Translations under genes and position numbers: made by a program | The notes under the pieces: model-generated | The model's database searches: none | What the model was told of the DNA's origin: nothing | The model's input: only the letters and a program-made list of their open reading frames with translations | Shown: positions 1-11,778 of the stretch, one piece after another | Position numbering within the stretch: the stretch's first letter is position 1 | Layout: every line of letters begins with the position of its first letter | DNA from: Liolophura sinensis | Lineage: Eukaryota > Mollusca > Polyplacophora > Chitonida > Chitonidae | Assembly: GCF_032854445.1 (NCBI RefSeq) | Contig: NC_088301.1 | Coordinates: 42,031,116-42,095,115 of the forward strand | Direction: 5' to 3' | Length of the DNA stretch: 64,000 nt

Positions 1-183
1 TAGATTCATGAATCATCACCCTTTGGACATAGGAATAGTACTGATAATTTGCAGATGCTAAAGAAAACATCTTGTTCACATGCCAGAAATATTGCACACT
101 AAATTGTTGAAAATGTTCCCAGTTTTGTGCTATGGCAAGTATGTTGTGTTAAAATCTTGATGTTTTTGTGCATGTATCTACAG

Positions 184-207
184 ACGCTTGAGGAGGAAAC
201 TGACAAG
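184..207 (+). CDS. STRIP1: Candidate 24-nt STRIP microexon (TLEEETDK)
   Basis: A tract ending ctacag is followed by 24 bases encoding TLEEETDK and then gttcgt, a usable donor. It is in phase 0 at both ends, as is the 2734 exon that would follow. The acidic peptide resembles the SLEGET stretch I recall at the same place in the human STRIP1 linker, just before the conserved LPW-PKVR segment. The intron after it would be about 2.5 kb, and I see no other exon in 208-2733. The match is very short, so this is an inference; inclusion may be alternative. Confidence 0.5.
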
Positions 208-2733
208 GTTCGTATTTGTAGGGAAGCCCAAGGGGTTGGATGGACAGGGGTGGGGTAAGGGAATTATGGGACATACAGCAGAAAGAAGCACAGGTCATGC
301 ACTCAGTTCTCATCCATACTTTAAGTGGGATGGCTACAATTTTTTTCTTAAATATTGAATTTACAAGTCATTAAAATGAAGACAGCATGATGTACCTGAA
401 TTTTTTTTCCCACTTGAGAAATGTGTAAGGTTGAAAATTAATGAAAAGCAAATCTCAGTAGTATCTAGGATAGCTTTCCAAAATTTACTGAAGTGAAGTA
501 GTTAAGAGAATCTAATAAAGTTTTAATGATGAATGGTGTCATATTAGTCGCCATACTAGTATTTCGGTTTGTAACATACTGACCACCAGTCACAGATCAT
601 TATTACTCAAAAAAGTGATTAACATTTGGTTAGGATGATGTTTTCAACATACATGTACGGGTCTGAGGCTTTATCATTTTTTGGCATTTGAGAGAAGAAA
701 AGTTAACAAATTCCATACAACATAGCAATTTGCAGAACTCCTAGAATTGTGTTTCAAAATGATGATAATAGTAACCGTGTAGCAAATTTTTACATTATGT
801 ATTAAAAACACATGGAGTTGTTAATGAACATTTGAAAATTTTAAAATATCTGACAGCATTTCTGTTTAGAGCATTTGTATGTACATGTGTATCTATTGTA
901 TGCAAGTGCATTATAGTTTCTGTTAAGTTTCTTGTAGTAACTACACCTCTGTTCATGCTGTTAAACTTGATATCACATTATGTTCATCTGTTTCGTGTCC
1001 ACCATAATCACCCTTCCACTTCCCTTTCCCCATTGATCATGTTATGTGTTGGTTGAGTGTCTGTTGTACTGAAATTAATGTCTTGCACTCATATTATTGT
1101 ATTCACTTTAATACAGCTACATGTGTTCTGTAATAATCTGTGTAAAGCTTTAAACTTCTCATAGGGTCAGAGTGTGGACAGATGAAAATTTCAATTGTAT
1201 GTAAAATCCCAATATCGTAATGAGAATTCACCATATCTCTTTGCTTTGCAACTAGAGACGTTTTCCAATTTGTTAATGTTGTAAGATTTCATGTTTTTCA
1301 AGAGACTGATTTTGTTGTTACTACATTTTTTAATCGATTGAGTTTGTGCCTTGTGTTCAAGGTTTCCGTTATAGTTGTGTAAAAGGTTGACTATACTCTG
1401 GCCCTTTTCATCTGATGGCTTTAAATATACTAGTTGTATGAAAACAGTGTGTGTTGTTTGTAAAGTGCATGATGTGAGTTATCTGGTTACACCTATATTC
1501 ATGTATATCCTGTTATGCAATGTAGTACATATAAATTTTTATCTTTTTTATCTACGTATTTGTAATCATTGATTACGTCGGTTCTTCATATATGCATATG
1601 TCGTTCATTCATCATTAAGAGTTTCCTGGCCAAGTGACACTTCTATCATTCCAATTATCATACACAAATTTATTTTGGGTTGTGTGCTTATGAAAATCAC
1701 ACCTCCTAATCTTGAATAACAACATTTAGCATGATTTGGGATGGTTGTTGTATATTACTGAATGGAACAAGTAGTTCTACATTCTTTTTGATTCTCTTGT
1801 AAGTTTTTCAGACAGTGTATTAAATATTAAGTTGATGTGACAGTGCTTTAATTTTTGATTGACTTGGTAAATGTGACCCGATCTAAAGAACTTTTTTTGG
1901 CATTTTGAATGGCAAAATGTTCACTGAAATGTGCTTGCAAATAGGAAAAATGTCCTAAATTGAAATGACTGAAAATAGAGTGTAATTATTATTATATGTT
2001 GCCATGTTTACAGTGTCTTATTTAAGTAAAGTGCTGTTATAGCCGTTTTTCATTTCCTTAATAATTTAATATTTTAATGGAGTATTAGGTGTATATGTAG
2101 GCTAGTTAATTTGAATGTTTCTGCTTCCAAGTACTAACACAACTAGTCCACTGTTGCTGACCTAAAGGTTTTGTGAGTGTAGTGTGGTCAAGAAAGGCTG
2201 GATGTCTCAGATGTAATTAAGAAGTATTGAATTTTAACAAGGGCTTTCCCTTTCAGTTGTATATCTGTGTTACTTTGAATAATTTTGTGACCATATCAGT
2301 TTATCAGTTTATCACTTCTGTTCTTGTAGAAGATACGTGTACTTATATTTACCTAAAGCTCTCAGGATTGTTAAGAGCTTAAGATGATTCCCCCTATGAT
2401 TCCAGTTGCAGACTTTGACTCATTCTCTGACTACAGCTAGCACAGCTGCAACACTTATTCAGTATGATAATAGGAAATGTTTATGATGATTTATACAGGA
2501 AAAAAGTAAAGACCCAAACATGAAATGTTACATTTCTTATAAACAGTGAGAATAGTTTTGGGTGTTCCTTTTCAAACCTGTCATGTAGAATGTATCTTTA
2601 TGGCTTGTGTTACTATTTATGGTGATACAATCTTGGTCTGACATTTGTTCTTTTTCCATCTTTCACGTCTTCTTTATCCCATCCATCTGAAACATCTTCC
2701 TTTCATGCTTTGTGACCAATTTACTATCTGTAG
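208..2733 (+). other. STRIP1: Putative STRIP intron, no other gene seen
   Basis: This AT-rich stretch lies between the candidate microexon and the first firm STRIP exon. The open frames at 832-1056 and 1375-1572 encode hydrophobic, Cys/Val/Phe-rich peptides typical of AT-rich noncoding DNA and have no family resemblance. I see no repeat family or RNA gene here. Confidence 0.6.
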
Positions 2734-5700
2734 AGTTTGATGAAGCAAAACAGCTTGGACGAGCAGTTCGACACACTGAATGGTGGTGATGAAGACCTAA
2801 TGAAGGAGCTTGAAACAGCCCGTGGCAGTGACGATGAACTCCCTCCCACTCCACCACGCCCCTCAACACCCTCTGTTGCACCTAAATCATTACCATGGAA
2901 ACCTAAAGTCAGGTACATGACACTTATATGGACTTGCAATTCTAGAAATACAAAAAAGCTTTTCAGCTTTCTTTTTGGGGTGTAAAAATGGCAGTAAACT
3001 ACAGATTTCCTGAAGCTCAAGCAGTCAGCATAGGGGTTGTGGCATAAATGTTAAAGCTGTCATAAAAACTTTGATGGAGGGGAGATGCCAAGCTGGGGAT
3101 GCTAGGCAGGTCTTGAGTTCCCAGTATGTTCATAAATGACATCATTTCCAAATATATCAGGAAAATATGTATAAAGTAGAAGGGTTATTAAAAAAAAAAA
3201 AGGGACCTCAAAAATGAAAAGAAACAAAAAATTGTCAGATTTCCTCACTTTCCTTTTGTTTTATAGTACTTTTTCATGTAATTTGTGTACATGTATACCT
3301 ACAACTGTGGTGTTTATAGCAAATAAACATTGTTTGTGTTAGATAAAGCAGTAGTGTTCAAATTGTTGCCTGTAAGCAGTGTTTCAATTTTAATTAAAGT
3401 AAAATGCAAGCTGTATGGATAGGCCTCTTCTTGTGTTTAATGACTAGTCAGAAGGGAAAATCACATTCCAGTCAACAGAGTCACGTCGGTAAAATACTGT
3501 AATGTTTGCATTCATGGGTTACATGTAAGTAATTGGTTTCTGTAGTATAACCCATGAGAATAAGGTTACTGAATTGCCGAGGAGAGCAAAATAATCAAGC
3601 CATTTTACTCATCATAATCATCTCTTTGATCTGTTTTGTCAGGCAAAAGGACCTGGAGATGTTCCTTGATCACACGCGTGCCAAGTTTGTTGGGTTCCAG
3701 GTGAGAACTGACCACTCCTCCCTAGCAGGCCTTCCTCATCCCATACATGAAGGTGTCAAGGTGCTTAAACAGGTATGTCATACATAGCAGTGCAACAGCT
3801 ATTTTGCAAGTGTTGCGAACATTTCACTGCAACCATCCAGTCTGTGTATTCCAGGAAGGCTGTGTGATATTAAAGTGTATGCAGCCCATGTGTACAGGTA
3901 TGTTCATTTAACTGACAGTTAGTGTTCGTCCACCTATTACATGTAACTCTTTCCATCTGTGGATAAGGATGGGCCCAGTGATGAGGTAAACCCTTGTAGG
4001 ATGCTGTTTAATCAGAAATCTCAAACAGGATAGAAGTTTGACTTTAACTATGAAAATGATTACCTCACCAAATAATGAGAACCAACATGTGTACATAATT
4101 TTTTTCAAAATGGCATTCTCATCACTGAAGAAAAGTATCAAATTTGACAGGAACCACTTTTTTAAACAAGTCCTGCCAAGGATTGGCCCAAAGGAGCACC
4201 TCCACAAGGTGCCATCTTTTGTCGTTATTGTTGTGCTGTCTCTGCAATTGTCAGTCAAGCTGCTCCTGTCCAGCTAGGTCAGAATGGCTGCTGAGAATTG
4301 AGTTTCTGGTGGACATACGTACACTTTTTGCTGATTGATTCCTGCCACCATGGTGTACATGTATAAAGGATAACCACACACCAAGTGCTAAATAAATGAA
4401 CCTACCTGTGAGTGTAACTGCAATTTTTAATCTATGAAGTTATATATCCATATCCAAATATGTTGTAATGAACACTAGAAGTTCGCTAGTTAGTACTGTA
4501 GATCTTTGCTTGAAGTAAGTTGATAAACCCGTATTGTTAGCGAAGCAAACTGTTCAACTTTTATGTGGTAATACATTGTAAGTATTGTGAGATATTACTC
4601 AGCTAGGTATAAAGTGTTGTATTTGTGTGTTTGCAGCATCTGTACACATCTCTGTCAGAGCTTCAGGTGAAGGAAGAGGAGACAATCAACAGAAACCCAC
4701 TCTCTAAGGTTGTTACCCAAGTTACCTTGATTTAACTCTAAATGTGTGAAGTGAAATTAATATCTTGGATAGAATTTAATGATTGTGACTTCAAATATAA
4801 GTTTTCTGAATCTGTATATTTTATTAATTATGGTAGACTGTGAAAATTGGAAGTTAATCAGGGTAAGAATGAGCTCATGAATACATTATCCTCTTTTCAG
4901 CACGAGAAGGAGATTGTGGAGACCCCAGCTGAGATCTTATACACAGGCATGCTCCCAAGTCTACCACAGTATATGGTAGGTGCTTTGATTACCTGCTTCC
5001 TTAAAGCTGTTCTGAAGGCAGTATGCAGCATTTTGTGTTAAAGAATGTATTTTTATCTAAAAATGTATCTCTAGATTGTTCAGCTCTTAATCATGTTTTA
5101 TTCATCTGTGCATAGACGCACATTCATCATTGTCTATTAACTGGTAAACACCTGAGAATGAACTAGTGCAACACCTGACATTTGATCACCTGTAATTATG
5201 TATACTTGTAGATTGCCCTGCTGAAGATATTACTCGCAGCTGCTCCTACATCAAAAGCAAAGACAGACTCTATCAACATTCTGGCAGATGTTTTACCAGA
5301 GGAAATGCCGTAAGTCATTCCATTACTGTTTTGTTGCTATTATTATAATAAAGAGCTACATTTACCTCATCCCCATATTTATATATAATATGAAGATTGA
5401 ACTGAATGATTTATCCTCTGGCTGGTAAACAGAAGAAAGAAAAGTGTCTGTGGGCAGTACAGTGTGCAGAAGACAATGTTTGAAAATCATTTTTATCTGT
5501 TGCCAAATTTTAATTAAGGAGAGCAAAATTTTTTTGGAAGGATCTCGTTCTTAAATTGTGCTTCAGTAGCTTGTTTCATCACATATTTGTATATGTATGT
5601 AATGAAACTCTTGGCATTTGTACATTTCTAGTGAACAGTAATACAGATATTTTGATGATATTTACCTGTTTGAAGTACAGTAATTTATTGCTGTACTTTT

Positions 5701-8700
5701 TTTAATCCTTAGGACCACAGTGCTTCAGTCGATGAAGCTGGGAATTGATGTGAACCGTCACAAAGAGATTATTGTTAAGGCTATATCAGGACTGCTATTA
5801 CTGTTACTGAAACATTTTAAACTAAACCATATATACCAGGTAAGTAAATGACAAAATAAAACAAGTAAAAAAGGAAATTTGAACAGAAGTAAAAACACAC
5901 CAAAACATATTATGATGAGTGCTATTATTATCCGAAACTTGTTAACAGTATCTTTTGTAGCACCAAATATATGAATCTTTCTTCTCTAAATGTTGTAAGT
6001 TTCTTGTACCACATGTCATGTAAACATCTTCACTGATTATTCATTTCTTCCTGTATAACAGTTTGAATTCATGAGCCAGCATTTGGTGTTCGCAAATTGT
6101 ATTCCGTTGGTCCTCAAATTCTTCAACCAGAACATAATGTCATATGTTGGAGCGAAAAACAGGTGAGCTTTACATGCTTGTTTATAAAGAGCTCAATTTC
6201 CTGAGCAGCGTACAAGTCCCTATATTTTTATGTGGCATTAGTCACTTGTTGGAACTATGTTATGGGTTGTTTGTGCTGGAAATACAGAAAAATAATAAAA
6301 TCACAAGTTTTGTATTGGAAGATATGCTTAGAGATATTAGACTGTATAGGAGGTGGATAAAGAATCGAATGTTCTTCAACAATTGTTTTTCATGATAATT
6401 AATTCTGAATCATTTGTTTGCATTTTCAGTATTCCTCTGATAGACTTTCCATGCTGTGTCATTGGAGAGCCACCCGAGTTGACTGCAGAAAATCTTGTAA
6501 GTTAACTTATGCTCATGCTGTATGGATCACCATAACTTTACCTGGCAGGTGGATAAAATTCTATTCAAATCAATAAATACAGTTGAAATGGTTTTTAAGA
6601 AAATATTACTTCAGTAGGCAGTCATACTGGACTTACTCACTGGACTTAAGTGAAATTACCTTACAACAAGCACTTTCAGTTACTTCCCCTTTTCTTCTGA
6701 AGTTACTGGCTTGAAACCCCACACTGGTTAAAAATAATTGAAGATAATCAGTTGTATCTGAGATAACAGACATGGAAAGAAGTGGGGAAAGTTTTATAAG
6801 TACCTGATTTTGTGACTTTGTTTCAGGAAAATGGAGAAAACCAAGCTTATTGTTGGCGTAACTTGTTTTCGTGTATAAACTTACTTCGAATACTTAATAA
6901 ACTGACAAAGTGGAAGCATTCTAGAACTATGGTGAGTTGAAAACACATCTATATTTGTTTACGTCATGAAATTAAATTCGCATTTGAATTTTTAATAGTA
7001 AACACTATGTTGAAGATTCTACCATGCAGGTCACTGATTACCTAGCTAGAAATTACATGTTCGTTAATCACAATTTGCCCAAAATGCAACACTTTCTTTG
7101 GATATATCTTTATATCTTTGTCCGTTTCTGGTTGTTTCAGTATGACTCTGAATTGGCATAAATTTCATAGGACATCTTTGAAAATACGTAAGCATAAATT
7201 TGAGCTCAAAAGTTGAATGAAAATACACTTAAGCCCTGCACAGATGGGATAGATTTCAGACATTATCAGCCACCCTTGAGAAGGTTTATCCACCATGGTT
7301 TGATGCGTGTGATTGCATACACATGAGTTTCATGTCTTTTCAGCTGCAGTACATATAAGTTTCAGTTCTCTTTAACTGTGTGTCATGTGTCTGTTTCCAT
7401 TTTGTTCAGATGTTAGTGGTTTTTAAGTCTGCGCCTATCCTGAAGAGAGCCCTGAAAGTGAAACACGCCATGATGCAGCTGTATGTGCTCAAACTGCTGA
7501 AGATGCAAACCAAATACCTAGGCCGCCAGTGGAGAAAGAGTAACATGAAGACCATGTCTGCCATCTACCAGAAGGTTCGCCACCGTCTCAATGATGACTG
7601 GGCTTATGGAAATGGTGAGAAATAAAACAGATATATCTTCCTATATGTTTTCATGTTTGTAGAAATCTGTGTGTTTATGGTAGACAAGTTACGTTTTCCC
7701 TTCGGGATAATTTTGTAAGGTAGTAAAGGTATGTCCTATTCAGCATTTGTTATATAGTTGAATGCTTGGATGTGAGTATGCTGTTAAATGTATATGTGCC
7801 AAAACGTAAGTATCTGAGATATGTTTCTTTATAAATTGGTCTTAATTGGTTTATCATTCTTTTTGAATATGTTCTAGAAATAATGGCTGACAAACAAATG
7901 GTGTTAACACACATGTAATTAGTTGAATGGACAGATATTAAATTTACTTTTAGCTTGCCTTACGAAGTAAGGAGAGGTATTATGAGAGAAGGATCAGACG
8001 GTGTGGGTGTCTAATATGGTTAAAGGCTTTGTCCAATAATAGGGTTTCAGTGGCCACCCATAGTGCACAGATAGCCAGTCATCAGTAGTGATTTGCATAT
8101 CAAAGGCCAAGGAAATCTTTTACCTCATAGCTTGACATTTTGCTCAGCTATTCAAAGGGTTACAATTGCCTCCCGCAGTACATGAACTGCCAAATGCATT
8201 TCACTAATGTGATATCAAAGACCTCTGTGGTTAAGTTGTGCACTAACTTCCCAGTGTCTTTTTACCACCACAATGATTTACAATTCCATAACATATGAAG
8301 TCACTGCTCTGCAATCCTTACACATACGATAAACAGTCATAGCTGTGGCAAGATAATAATTTTGGTCTTTCCTGTTGATTTAATGGCAAGATCTTAGCAC
8401 TATATAATTAGTATGTGTATGACATTGTCAATCATTCTCCTTTTTTTGGTTTAGTGGTCAATATTTGAATGTATTGCATGACTTGAATATTATGCAGTTT
8501 AACAAACATCTCATCAGGCGAGCTACGGGTATTCTCTGAATGCCTTGTTATTTTAGTGGTTAAATGTAAACATAATATAAGTATTGCTGTTATGTTTTGC
8601 AGATATGGATGCTAGACCATGGGATTTCCAAGCTGAGGAGTGTGCACTTCGAGCATGTGTAGACCGTTTCAATAACCGTCGCTATGGGAATAATGGCATG

Positions 8701-8853
8701 GACCCGGAGTTTAACCCTGTAGATAACTGTATCTTGAGTGTGCTAGGAGAGAACATTGAATTGAGTGATGAATTCAAGCGAAACTATGAGATTTGGTTGG
8801 ATATGGAAGTATTCTCTAATCAAATTGACTGGGATCAGATTCTGTTACACTGA
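2734..8853 (+). CDS. STRIP1: Striatin-interacting protein STRIP1/2 (FAM40), C-terminal exons, 5' partial
   Basis: STRIP1/2 is a core scaffold of the STRIPAK complex, which couples PP2A and striatins to GCK kinases in Hippo signalling, cytoskeletal and vesicle control. Twelve exons join in frame: 2734-2912, 3643-3772, 4637-4708, 4901-4975, 5212-5309, 5713-5839, 6062-6162, 6430-6496, 6827-6931, 7410-7614 and 8603-8853 are read directly (eleven blocks), and a possible further small exon lies upstream at 184-207. Family-typical stretches are LLPSLPQYMIALLKILL, SKAKTDSINILADVLPEEMP, FKLNHIYQ, WRNLFSCINLLRILNKLTK, KYLGRQWRKSNMKTMSAIYQ and NDDWAYGNDMDARPWDFQAEE. Together they cover the C-terminal (DUF3402) half, and the stop TGA is at 8851. 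All internal phases agree and no frame is broken. The N-terminal N1221-like half is not in the window. The acidic, Pro-rich linker of the first main exon is less conserved. Invertebrates usually have one STRIP gene, so choosing STRIP1 over STRIP2 is only nominal. Confidence 0.95.
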
Positions 8854-9034
8854 AATTAATTAACTTAGTGCTCAGTTTATCTTAGATAGGTTGATTTTAA
8901 TTTTGAATTTTTTGGAGACATGAAATCAAAAGGTTGCCTTCAGACAGTTTGATTTTCGGGAGAGCACCTTAATGTTTTATCAGACAATTATTTATCCTGT
9001 TTTGTCAATACTGGTGCCTTTTTTCCCTCTTGTG

Positions 9035-9040
9035 AATAAA
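9035..9040 (+). terminator. STRIP1: Candidate STRIP poly(A) signal AATAAA
   Basis: The canonical hexamer lies 182 bases after the stop codon and just before an A-rich stretch. A second hexamer at 9968-9973 is an alternative. Confidence 0.45.
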
Positions 9041-10677
9041 TTTAAAAAATGATGGAAACATAGAAATGTAAGTCATCAACAAACAGTTGAACTATAAATT
9101 ATAAAATTATAAGTTGTATTATAAAGCTAGACATATTAATGCCACTGTACAAGCATCACACTGACCCTTTAAGCTAGTTACGTATCAGTTCCCTGGCTTA
9201 CTAAGAACAACCAAGAGTAAGACATCAGTTGGCTGCATTTTACTGGCTATTTGTTTTGAACTAGCTTTCATAAAACAAATTTAATCCTATCTCAGAATCT
9301 CAGTCTTTGCATATGCACATAGCAAACTAATGTAAATATTTTGATTTGATTAACGCCATATTGTGTAAATAGAACATATCATGTACACAATTCAGCATCA
9401 GTATCAGCATACAAATACTGTACTTGTATTATGCTAAACATATTGTAAGTCCTCTTTCTGTAGAAGATTTATAAATTCTATTATGAACTGGAATGAAATA
9501 CAAAATAAGTTGTTCATGAAATAATATACTTAATGATTAGAATCATTTACACTTCTATTAAATTTAGATGTTTGTCTTGTATTAATTCTGCTGGCAGATC
9601 ATTCGAACTGTGTTATCTGAATATTCATATCCAACTTTGCAACAGCCCATCACTCTTGTTTGTGTGATTGCTTCCAGTTTATTTCCTGTATTTTGGAAGG
9701 TTTCCTAGTTAATATTTCTGTACAAACCAGTTCAACAGGTCAAGTGGACATGGTTTTCTGAAAATCTTTGTCTCACATTACATACATTGTGTAAATTAAG
9801 ATATTTCTAAGGTTATTCTTAAATATAATTAAACTGTAGACCACAAATAAACTTTCATCTTTTTTTTCATAATGTATATAGATGTATTTTATTATGTTTG
9901 GTGTGTCCATTTTATGTACAAATTCACTTGCAAAGTTGTACATTAAAAATTGTATTTTGCACATACAAATAAAAATATGTATTCTATCTATTTTGCAGAA
10001 TGCAGTTCATGGAAAACAAAATGTGGTTGAATCATTCTTACAGTTCTGTTCTACTTAACTTTGGATAAATTGAACAGAAGTATATATTGAAGCGCAAGGA
10101 ATTTTATGTAGATAACATGCTTAAGCTCATAAACAAAGTAATTCATAATGCAAGTTTGTGTATTAGACAAGAATATGAAGTTCTAAACCCATTGTGACAT
10201 GAGATCTGTGCAGAGTGCAATACACACACCAGCTTATCAATTAACATTGATATAGGTTACAAAATACGACAGCTCCAAAGAGCTGTTGAAACCGTGCAGG
10301 CCTAAGTTTTCAGAGTTGGTCATACAAAACTTAACCTGCACTATTCATAATCTATTTCACTATTGCTTTGAGATCCAGGGGCTGAGTAATTTCTGACTTA
10401 AATCAAAATTGGAATACAACCTTAGAGCTTTGGAAGGTAAAATTTTGTCCACTTCATCATTGTTATCTTAAGACAAATGTGTCTAAATTGTAACTTCCTA
10501 TAGCAAAAACAAAGATTTTGAAGTTTAAAATTTAACTTCAGTCACAAATGGCTTTGTGGAAGTGGACAAAGAATCTTACATGTAGCTTGTAAAGTTGTCA
10601 CAGCTTTAAATCCAGTACCATCAGGCTAGGCTTAAAGAGCATTGTCTTTTCGCAAAGATGAACAGATTTTGCATATA

Positions 10678-10699
10678 TGATATATATATATATATATAT
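10678..10699. repeat. (TA)n microsatellite
   Basis: Uninterrupted TA dinucleotides of about 22 bases in intergenic DNA. Confidence 0.95.
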
Positions 10700-11307
10700 G
10701 TACAGTATTTTATCCTGCTTTCAGACTCCGATTAAAGACTTCATGAAAATTGGACTTTGACCAGGAGCTACCAAACTTTTCTGAACTGAGATGCCTTTGA
10801 AAGAAAATTGTGACTGGATAATTGATTGATTATTGCCATCTTAACCCTGCAGCATGGCTTACTCTACTGCAGTGCTTAAGTATCTCCCAGCAAAGTTACA
10901 GAATCCATGATGAGACCATGTCTCTATTGTAGACTTTGATGATTTTCCTTTTATACACCCATATACATTTTGGTCGATACATAGACACATGGGTAACAAT
11001 GTGCTGCAGATGGCATTTGTCCATTTCTGGCGTTGCCATGGTAACTAGATTGACATTTTTCTGTACATACATGTAGTTTGTGTCTCAATTTTTGGTTGAT
11101 GCTTGATACAGATATGACCTTGTCTGCAGTTGCCATTGTAACCATATTATCAATTTCTATTAAGTACATAGGGTAAGTCGATTGACTGTGTCCTGGGTAC
11201 AACTTGATTCTTTTGCGTGTACAGTATCAATTTTGTGTTGAGCATTTGTCCCATTTGCTCCATTCCCATGTTCTATACAAATAAATATGCCCATTCCTCA
11301 GTTTATC

Positions 11308-11440
11308 TAATTGGTTGGTGATTTACGCCGTACTCAAGAACATTTCACTTATACAACTGCAGCCAGCATTATGATGGAAAGTTACCGGGCATGACCATCT
11401 GCAGAGCTTCAAGAGGAAGCCAGCATGAGCTGGACTCATG
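11308..11440 (-). repeat. SINE fragment, 'gtaaaacaccaatc'-tail family
   Basis: Read on the plus strand, it runs ttggttggtgatttacgccg, tactcaagaa, then 'gaagccagcatgagctgg'. This is the reverse complement of the SINE at 35694-35929, with internal deletions and about 15-20% divergence by eye. It has no clear target duplication. Confidence 0.85.
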
Positions 11441-11503
11441 CTTGGCCACTGAGGTGAAATTCACTTGAAACAACACTGGGCATGGTGCTTGAATTTGATA
11501 TCT

Positions 11504-11509
11504 TTTATT
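11504..11509 (-). terminator. Candidate poly(A) signal of the BTB zinc-finger gene
   Basis: TTTATT on the plus strand gives AATAAA on the minus strand, 270 bases after the stop codon at 11779. It is the first canonical hexamer downstream. Confidence 0.5.
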
Positions 11510-11778
11510 TCAACAAGAACGCCTTAAGTCATGAAGAACTTAACATTATGACACATGATCAACTCTTATTCCAAATCATAACAATCTTAAAGTAGGCAAC
11601 ACAGAATGCCGTAATACCTCAATAGCCACTTGTTCAATAATTACCATGCTTCACTGTCTTTACAGTTTTCTCTGAGATCAAGAGTGTCCCCAATGACACC
11701 AGATCAAAAGCTCATAGCAGTTTTGGATCGGCCAATAGACACACAAATTAACCATCAACGTCAAGATTACAGTAAAAT

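Larger units (their letters stand above)
8854..11503 (+). other. STRIP 3' UTR and intergenic DNA
   Basis: This is AT-rich noncoding DNA after the STRIP stop. AATAAA hexamers at 9035-9040 and 9968-9973 are candidate poly(A) signals, so the 3' UTR may be about 0.2 or 1.1 kb. A (TA)n run lies at 10678-10699 and a reversed SINE fragment at about 11308-11440. The minus-strand frame at 10951-11202 has no recognisable product. Confidence 0.6.
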
